DNA of 64,000 bases from Tachypleus tridentatus (lineage: Eukaryota; Arthropoda; Merostomata; Xiphosura; Limulidae), in assembly GCF_004210375.1 (NCBI RefSeq), contig NC_134834.1, positions 150,941,009-151,005,008 of the forward strand, written 5' to 3'. The notes under the pieces were generated by a model that saw nothing but the letters and a program-made list of their open reading frames with translations, ran no database searches and was not told the DNA's origin. The first letter of the stretch is position 1. The number at the start of each line of letters is the position of its first letter. The translations under genes and the position numbers were made by a program. Positions 57,134 to 64,000 of the stretch are shown in pieces.

Positions 57134-58445
57134 TTTCCCATTGTTAAAAAATACCCAGTAAGCACAGTGGGGTCGATAACCATTGATGTCATCCACCCCC
57201 ACCCACAGATATGATCGATTCGAACGTTTGTAATGTTAATACTCAAATTAACAACAAGTATTTCTTTTGTTCAATACTTATCCACGTATTGGAAAAGTTT
57301 ATGTCTTTGACTGTTACAAACCTAAGAAAAGAAACAAAAAACAACTGCTCAGACAAAATAATAAACATTATTCATGCCAAGCAATAATTAGTAGAATTAT
57401 TATAACAGTGACATTAATTTAATTAATTGAGTGTTGTTAGCGATACTGTAAACAATGAAATCATGGGCTATAAACAGTAGACGAAAAGGTGGTTTATATT
57501 GGCTCTACGACTAGCGTGGCGGTAAACCGTATAGACCACATTGTTTAAAACCAATTATACTTTCTGTAAAACGTATAAATTGTAATAAAATGTTTAAATT
57601 TATGTCAATATATTGATAACTACTTAGAGAAGTCGAGGCACCTGGACTTTGGTGAAACTGTCTTGTCAGTTCTCAACCTATACGCTTGTGAAACTGTCTT
57701 ATCAGTTCTCACTGTATATATTTGTTTAGGAACTGACTCTGCTGTTGTTTTTATAACATGAAGTGTTTCATACGTACAATACAAGAAGTATGCGTAGGCA
57801 CGTTCCATCACAACTTTTGATCCGGTAATAATGTGCCCTTTTGAATGAGGAACAGATACTTATGTATGACAATCATAGAAAGTCTCTGTTTCAGCTTTGA
57901 ATTCAGTGTTTACGGCAAACGTAAATGCCCTCCCCAAACTTAAATTTGATCTATTTCTCAGCTTATTGATTATTTTAGATGTTATTGTACACTTATCCTT
58001 TAACTGCAACGTCCATATCTTTGAAACCAGCTAACTAGAAAGTCACGTGGTTTCTATGGTCGACAGTCGGATCTCTTAGCTAATAATCGATGTCCAGGAT
58101 AGAAGTATATTAATCTTATAAAAGGAGAGGACGTGAACTAACTACAAATAACAACCACTACACGAATTAACGAATGTTTTTCAAAATGTGCGTTATCAGT
58201 CTCGTGACTAGGGTTAAGATATCTTAGTGATTAAATATAGATGACCAGATGTGACCGAAAATCCTCTCATATTAGTAAAGATATTTACAATTAAATCCTC
58301 CCATTTCTTTCTCTCTACTTATGTAAATGAAAAAAAAAAAAGTTTTGTTTTATCCATCATGTAATATAACAAAGTAGAATCATTTGCTACGTATTATTTA
58401 GCACTGACCCTCTCTCCAAATTAAATCCACTCTCCAAACCCTGGA
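57134..58445. other. No gene; one 2-copy repeat
   Basis: GTGAAACTGTCTTGTCAGTT and GTGAAACTGTCTTATCAGTT occur near 57651 and 57686. Otherwise unrecognised. Confidence 0.45.
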
Positions 58446-58625
58446 GCCATGGATGCGGTATAAAAGTGACGGCCAAATCTCTTTTTTTTTTGTCTTGAAA
58501 AAGAAGCCGAAGAGTTGGCGGTTGGTGTTATTTTCTAACTGCCTTTCCTCTAGTCTATCATTTCAAAGTTAGGAACGTCTAGCGCAGGTATTTCTCTGAT
58601 ATACGTATTGTGAAAACTCTGATAA
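58446..58625 (+). repeat. SINE-A body fragment, diverged
   Basis: GCCGAAGAGTTGGCGGTTGG, CTGCCTTTCCTCTAGTCT and TAGCGCAGG follow the family order. The head is missing or unrecognisable. Confidence 0.65.
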
Positions 58626-58695
58626 ATAAAACCCGAATGATTATTTATAATAAGGTTAATGTTTCATTATCTTATTATTTACCGCGAAAATGTCT

Positions 58696-58813
58696 CCGCT
58701 GTTACAGCGGTAAGTCTACGGATTTACAATGCTAAAATCAGGGGTTTGATCCCCCTCAGTGGACTCAGCAGATAGCCTGATGTGGCTTTGCTATAAAAAA
58801 AACACACACACGC
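58696..58813 (+). repeat. SINE-B1 copy
   Basis: CCGCTGTTACAGCGGTAAG head, CAGGGGTTTGATCCCCC B box, and a GGCTTTGCTATAAAAAAA tail followed by ACACACACAC. Confidence 0.88.
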
Positions 58814-58985
58814 CACGACAATTTCAAAGATGGCGTAACAGTTTAAAAAGATGAAGCCACAGAATAGAACATTGTTATTAAAACGTGATTGTTTTCACCA
58901 ATTTCCAAATAAAAACTTTTGTTCAACTATTGCTCCAGTTTACACCCAAGTTAACGACCGTTTTGTTGTATGTTTGTTTCTAGAC

Positions 58986-59211
58986 GTTTGTTCAAAGCTA
59001 CACTAGAACTATCTGCGCTAGCCGCCCTAAATTTAGAAATGACAGACTACAGGGAAGACAGCTAGTCAACATCACACCCCCCCAACTTTTCGGCTACTCC
59101 TTTACTAACGAAAAGTGTTATTGATCTTCACATGATAACGTGCCTACGACTAAAAGAGCGAGCATGTTCGACGAGGGAATTTGAGCCCGCGACTCTCAGA
59201 CCAAGCCAGGC
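58986..59211 (-). repeat. SINE-A copy, diverged
   Basis: TTCAAAGCTACACTAGAACT, GGGAAGACAGCTAGTCA, AAAGAGCGAGCATGTTCG and GGGAATTTGAGCCCGCG are in family order. The head has a deletion between the B box and its end. Confidence 0.8.
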
Positions 59212-59727
59212 CCGATCTGCTTAATGGAAAAAAACAAAACAACTTTGTTTTCTTAATCTACAATTTTTTTGCACCGGAAAAAATAAATTACACTTAAAGC
59301 TAGAACAAGAAAAAACGATCTAAATATTAAAAACTGTAGTGTGACAAGTAATAAAGCATTCATCTCAGATTTATTTGTATCTATGATAACGTATATGAGA
59401 TGTAAGTGACCATTAAAACTCGACAGTTTGAGCTGTATGCAACTATATCGAATTGTGGTTTCGAAAACTGCTGATGTAAGATTATTTATCGTTGTCCCCG
59501 CTCGCTATCAGAAGAAAGCTTTTACCTACTAACAGTACAATGAACCTTGTTAAGTGTCACAGTAGACATGTTGAATGGAGCGGGTTTCTTTTTTTCTTCT
59601 GTCTTTTTTTTTTTTTTTTTACTTCGGGTGAAATGCTAGTTTCCAGATCGCCAGGCCATACCTCAAAGAATAGTTGATATTTACAACATATAGAGTTAGC
59701 CGATGTATACGCGACACTTGCTGTTTT
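59212..59727. other. No gene; T-run
   Basis: Poly-T stretches near 59588-59620. Nothing else recognised. Confidence 0.45.
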
Positions 59728-59851
59728 TCCCACCAGTGGCACAGCAGCATGTCTGTGGACTCACCCCACTAGAAACCGGGTTTCGATATCCGAGGTGGGC
59801 AGAGCACAGATAGTCCATTGTGTAGTTTTATGGTTAATTATAAAAAGTGAA
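59728..59851 (+). repeat. SINE-B2 copy, full length, 12-bp TSD
   Basis: CCCACCAGTGGCACAGCAG head, GGGTTTCGATATCCG B box and a TATGGTTAATTATAAAAAG tail. ACTTGCTGTTTT is repeated exactly at 59716-59727 and 59852-59863. Best B2 reference copy here. Confidence 0.93.
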
Positions 59852-59863
59852 ACTTGCTGTTTT

Positions 59864-60831
59864 AATTAGTATTGTTACAGCTACGACTCGCTTTTGTGTA
59901 GAAATATAATGTTTAACTTCACATCATAAATGTTTCCTTTTATTGAGTGTCCTCATATTTTAATTTCGAGTTGGGAAGGACTAGTCATCGTCCTACGTGT
60001 AACTTATACAAATATTTATGTAACTTATTCTTTGAAATCGTTTTTGTAACGAAGAGACAACTAAAGATTAGTAGGTCCGAACTAGCATCTCCACTTACGT
60101 CAGAATGTTGAACTGCTAACACAAGTACATTAAATAAGATATTTCGTTTGTTTCGTCCTTTAAAGGTATAAAGTATAGACCCTTGTGACCACGATCACAA
60201 AGATACTTTTAAAAAAGTCATTTCTAGTATGGAATCTTTAACGATTACAACAATACTGAAAATCTGACTGGAATAGTAGTCCTTTGTCAGTTCCACAGCT
60301 CATGTGGGAGGCTTTCCTGTAGCGATCGATACTAGATAAACTCCAGAGATGCTATCACAATGTTTACTTTAGTCGTTACCTGTTTGAACCAGGTCGACTC
60401 GAGCTTAACCATTCACGTGACGTCAGATGCATGGCTTTTGTTGTAAACCAACTTCGATTCTATCCAACAATGGAAAGAATAAAAAAAAACAAAAACGATT
60501 CTTTCCGAAAGTGTTTCCTCCCACGAAGAGAAACTGGGTTAACTAATCGGTCATCGACCTTAGGGGCCTTATTTACAACAAGAATCGGTTCTTGTTTAAT
60601 TCAAGGAACGTGAGGCGGGTGTAAAAATTCTGGAATAGAGCTATTTGCAGTAAAAATATTGGAATCCAGTCCAATTAACTCTTCTCATCGGAGTTCCTGA
60701 AGACTCACACGACTTTGACCTTATATCACGGAATCATTCAAACACTGCTAGCCAAGTAAACATAGAAGACAACAGTTCTAGATGGAATATCTCACATAGT
60801 GGGAGCATAAAATGACTGTTAAAGTTTTATA
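59864..60831. other. No feature recognised
   Basis: The 60-codon frame at 60431-60613 lacks domains. Confidence 0.42.
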
Positions 60832-62140
60832 GTGAAACAAAGTACTAGAGGACAGGAGGTTTTGTTTGGGAGACCTTATAGTGGAGATACTAGAAGACAA
60901 AAAGTCTTAGTTGGAAGACCTTATAGTGGAGATAATGGAAGACAGAAAGTCTTAGTTGGAAGACCTTATAGTGGAGATACTAGAAGACAGAGAGCCTTGG
61001 TTGGAAGACCTAATAGATATTAGAAGAAAGAAAACCTTGGTTGGAAGACCTTATAGTGGAGATACTAGAAGACAGAAAACCTTGGTGGAAGACCTAATAG
61101 TGGAGATACTAGAAGACAGAGAGCCTTGGTTGGAAGACCTAATAGATATTAGAAGAAAGAAAACCTTGGTTGGAAGACCTAATAGTGGAGATACTAGAAG
61201 ACAGAAAACTTTGGTGGAAGACCTAATAGTGGAGATACTAGAAGACAGAAAGCATTGGATGGAAGACCTAATAGTGGAGATACTAGAAGACAGAAAACCT
61301 TGGTTGGAAGACCTAATAAATATTAGAAGAAAGAAAACCTTGGTTGGAAGACCTTATAGTGGAGATACTAGAAGACAGAAAACCTTGGTGGAAGACCTAA
61401 TAGTGGAGATACTAGAAGACAGAAAACCTTGGTGGAAGACCTTATAGTGGGGATACTAGAAGATAGAAAGAAGACAAACAGTCTTGGATAGTGGAAAACC
61501 TTTGGAAGACCAAACAGTGGAGATAGTAGAAGACAGAAAGCCTTGGTTGGAAGACCTAATAGTGGAGATACTAGAAGACAGAAAGCCTTGGTTAGAAGAC
61601 CTAATAGTGGTGATACTAGAAGACAAAAAGTCTTGGTTGGAATACCTTATAGTGGAGATACTAGAAGACAGAAAGCCTTGGTTGGAAGACCTTATAGTAG
61701 AGATACTAGAAGACAGAAAGCCTTGGTTGGAAGACCTTATAGTAGAGATACTAGAAGACAGAAAGCCTTGGTTGGAAGACCTAATAGTGGTGATACTAGA
61801 AGACAAAAAGCCTTGGTTGGAAGACCTTATAGTAGAGATAGTAGAAGACAAAAAGCCTTGGTTGGAAGACCTTATAGTAGAGATAGTAGAAGACAGAAAG
61901 CCTTGGTTGGAAGACCTTATAGTAGAGATACTAGAAGACAGAAAGCCTTGGTTGGAAGACCTTATAGTGGAGATACTAGAAGACAGAAAGCCTTGGTTGG
62001 AAGACCTAATAGTGGAGATACTAAAGACAGCAAGTCTTAGTTGGAAGATCTTATGGTGGAGATACTAAAGACAGCAAGTCTTGGTTGGAAGACCTTATGG
62101 TGGAGATATTAGAAGACAGCAAGTCTTGGTTGGAAAACTT
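60832..62140. repeat. 45-bp minisatellite, about 28 copies
   Basis: The unit GGAGATACTAGAAGACAGAA..CCTTGGTTGGAAGACC repeats at 45 bp. In the first half some units are shortened (GATATTAGAAGAAAG near 61017, 61145 and 61319). Because the unit is 15 codons without a stop, two plus frames stay open (LEDLIVEILEDRKPW repeats, 61484-62068, and GRPYSGDTRRQKALV repeats, 61543-62040), as does one minus frame (61456-61851). I see no splice or start evidence that any is expressed. Confidence 0.95.
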
Positions 62141-62963
62141 CATTGTGAAAGCATTACAATATTATTCAAGCGAAGTTTATAGTGGAGGTACTTGGTCTCA
62201 TAGAGAAATCATTGTATACAGGTTAGATTCACTTTATATTACAGGCACTGGAAGCCAAAATATCTTCGTTGAAGGACCTTATGTAGTAAGAGTGTAAGAA
62301 CTCATCTATTTACTGTGAATTAGGATCTTAAACATTGCTGGAAACTTTTTAATGTTTTGATATCGCGTTGAACCTCAGTAACTCTAGGGGCAGCAGCATC
62401 CTCCGCTAATCCTTCATCAATCTTCTTTTGAGAACATAACTGTAATTCGTACAAGTGCTACCAGAAGAACACGTCGATAGTGATTGTGTTATAGGAGAGA
62501 CCTTTTTGAACGGTGGTTTCAGATGTTGAGATGTTAATGTACGGGCTTGAGCTTTTCATTAAAGCTGACCAATGGGAGCAGGTAGCGAAGATGCCTCAAG
62601 GGTTTGTATGTGGTATTCTGGAAACTGTCGTTACTTCTTTGTTCACACGTAGTCAGTCGTTAGTTGAGGTGTATTCTTCCAATAAAGACAAGATGTGAGA
62701 AATCTGCTGATGGCGTTTTGACCTTATGTTGCTGGAATAAAGTTTCTAATATTTACGTATTTATACAACATTGAAATCAGCGCAATCGGGTTTAACTTGT
62801 TGATTATTCCACTTAGAAACTTTCTTTGACATGTCGTAAACATGACAGGCTGAGGTCAGGTCATATACCTGACCAGTGAGCAGTAAAAGGTTTTGATTGT
62901 TACTCTAAAGTTAGGAGAAAACAAAAACTGGAAGTAGTTTAATGCAGCTGTTTTTCTTATTGT
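62141..62963. other. Unclassified; possible terminal exon at 62513-62698
   Basis: A 61-codon plus frame (..LELFIKADQWEQVAKMPQGF..) ends at a TGA at 62696-62698. It is followed by GGAATAAAG near 62734, a polyadenylation-like signal. GGTGGTTTCAG before it could be a weak acceptor. No domain is recognised, so I do not call it a gene. Confidence 0.25.
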
Positions 62964-63070
62964 TTTGGGTTAAGCATAGTGGGCTATTTGTGCTTTGCGC
63001 ATCATAAATATTGAAATCCGGTTTTTAGAGTTGTAAAACCACAGACATACTGCTAAGCCGCTAGGAGGCG
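62964..63070 (-). repeat. SINE-B2 copy
   Basis: GGGTTAAGCATAGTGGGCT tail side, ATATTGAAATCCGGTTTTT core and CATACTGCTAAGCCGCTAGG head, in complement orientation. Confidence 0.75.
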
Positions 63071-63654
63071 TAATTCATCGGACTTTTGTCTTTCTTGATA
63101 GCAATTTAGGTGTTTTTCTCTTCCTATAGACTTTGTCATAAGCTTCGTTATGGTAATCTCAGTGACGACCCCAGTAATTCTAATTGCCAGACTGACACTA
63201 ATTTAATGTTATCTTGAACCAACGTAATTATTTCCATAAACTTTAGTGTGGGATAAATCAATTTCCACCGATAAAATACACTTGAGATCTGACATCAGCT
63301 GTGACGTATTAATATAAAAACCGTTTTTGTTGTTCGAAAACCCGTGTATACTTTTAAGTAACATGAAGTTTCTTAGGCTAAATAAGATATTATAAACAAC
63401 TGCACTAAAACTGCCAGACATTTTTATAGTTTGTTTGTAAAGATAGGAAAGTAAAACATGAATATTCAGTTTCAGTAAAATTAAAAGTATATTTAGTATA
63501 AGTTTTTTCACGAGCTCAGTTATTTGGGTTATAACAAAACTACGAACAATTACGACGATATGACAAACATTTTGCAGCAAAGTAAGAAAAAGGAACTGGT
63601 GTTGTCAAGAAGCGTTTAACAAATGAAAACAAGAATTTATTACGTCATAGAGAC
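63071..63654. other. No feature recognised
   Basis: The 123-codon minus frame at 63209-63580 is rich in I, L, N and K as expected from AT-rich DNA. It has no domain. Confidence 0.4.
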
Positions 63655-64000
63655 ACACTTATTAACGTTTAACCCTACTAACACTTGTTTACTACTATTA
63701 ACACTAAACACAATATATTCAGGCAGTACTATCACTCGTAACAAAATATATTCATAAATATTAACATTTGTTTACTACTATTAACACTAGAAACACTATA
63801 TTTGATCAGTACTATCACTCTTAACACGATATATTCATATATATTAACATGTATTTGCTACTACTAATATTTCAAACAAAATATATTTGGTAAGTACAAC
63901 CACGCGTAACACAATATATATTATCATATATATTATCACTTGTTTACTATCATTAATACTTCAAACACAATGTATTTCGTCAGTACTATTACCCATAATA
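63655..64000. repeat. About 85-bp tandem repeat, 4 copies, running off the window
   Basis: Units contain ACTTGTTTACTACTATTAAC, then a CAGTACTATCACTC-like part and ACAATATATTCA. They start near 63680, 63762, 63846 and 63933. Confidence 0.88.

Noticed and set aside
63209..63580. 123-codon minus frame
   Set aside because: Composition (I, L, N, K, S) fits random AT-rich DNA. No domain, start context or splice support.

Overview
The window looks like nuclear DNA from an invertebrate with a large, AT-rich, repeat-filled genome. The evidence is the absence of prokaryote-style genes, many tRNA-derived SINEs, Tc1/mariner, pogo/Tigger and hAT elements, CR1-like and Penelope-like reverse-transcriptase remains, and long minisatellites. 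The main SINE resembles repeats I associate with horseshoe crabs (Limulus/Tachypleus). That species call rests on memory of sequence style and is tentative.

No complete host gene is visible. Four short stretches look like host exons because an open frame meets good splice signals: 2522-2572 (+), 9643-9697 (+), 21494-21614 (-, possibly part of a Reeler-like domain) and 45723-45814 (+). If they are real, most of the window is intron or intergenic DNA. A cluster of NRF-1-, CRE- and GC-box-like sites at 33.97-34.03 kb is a possible promoter.

Interspersed repeats. SINE-A (about 265 bp, tRNA-Lys-like head, tail of CAAA type) has about 17 copies, and several keep 9-12 bp target-site duplications (TSDs). 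SINE-B is about 120 bp with an A-box/B-box head and two tail types: B1 ends in GCTATAAGAAA-like sequence and B2 in a GTGCTTAA..CAAACAAA-like tail. SINE-C is a weaker third family with two copies.

DNA transposons. A 2.37-kb Tigger element (5526-7894) has a decayed transposase, and a 1.26-kb internally deleted relative lies at 18727-19983. Two Tc1-like elements (30401-31512 and 37035-38187) share the same internal deletion, which removes the first catalytic Asp. Another Tc1-like copy (17013-18113) has its catalytic Glu changed to Lys. Non-autonomous elements include a 409-bp MITE, a 160-bp hAT MITE and a 616-bp fold-back element. Retroelements are a CR1-like RT on each strand (14.7-15.3 kb and 39.6-40.4 kb), a Penelope-like RT scrap inside an inverted duplication (42.4-42.7 kb), and a TSD-flanked hairpin at 8361-8535 that may be a Penelope terminal relic.

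Tandem repeats. At least fifteen arrays with units of 29-85 bp are present, densest at 45.9-56.2 kb. The largest are 43 bp x about 26 (34.2-35.3 kb), 45 bp x about 28 (60.8-62.1 kb), 54 bp x 14 (11.8-12.6 kb) and 63 bp x about 14 (48.4-49.3 kb). Long reading frames in these arrays follow from unit lengths divisible by three and are not good gene evidence.
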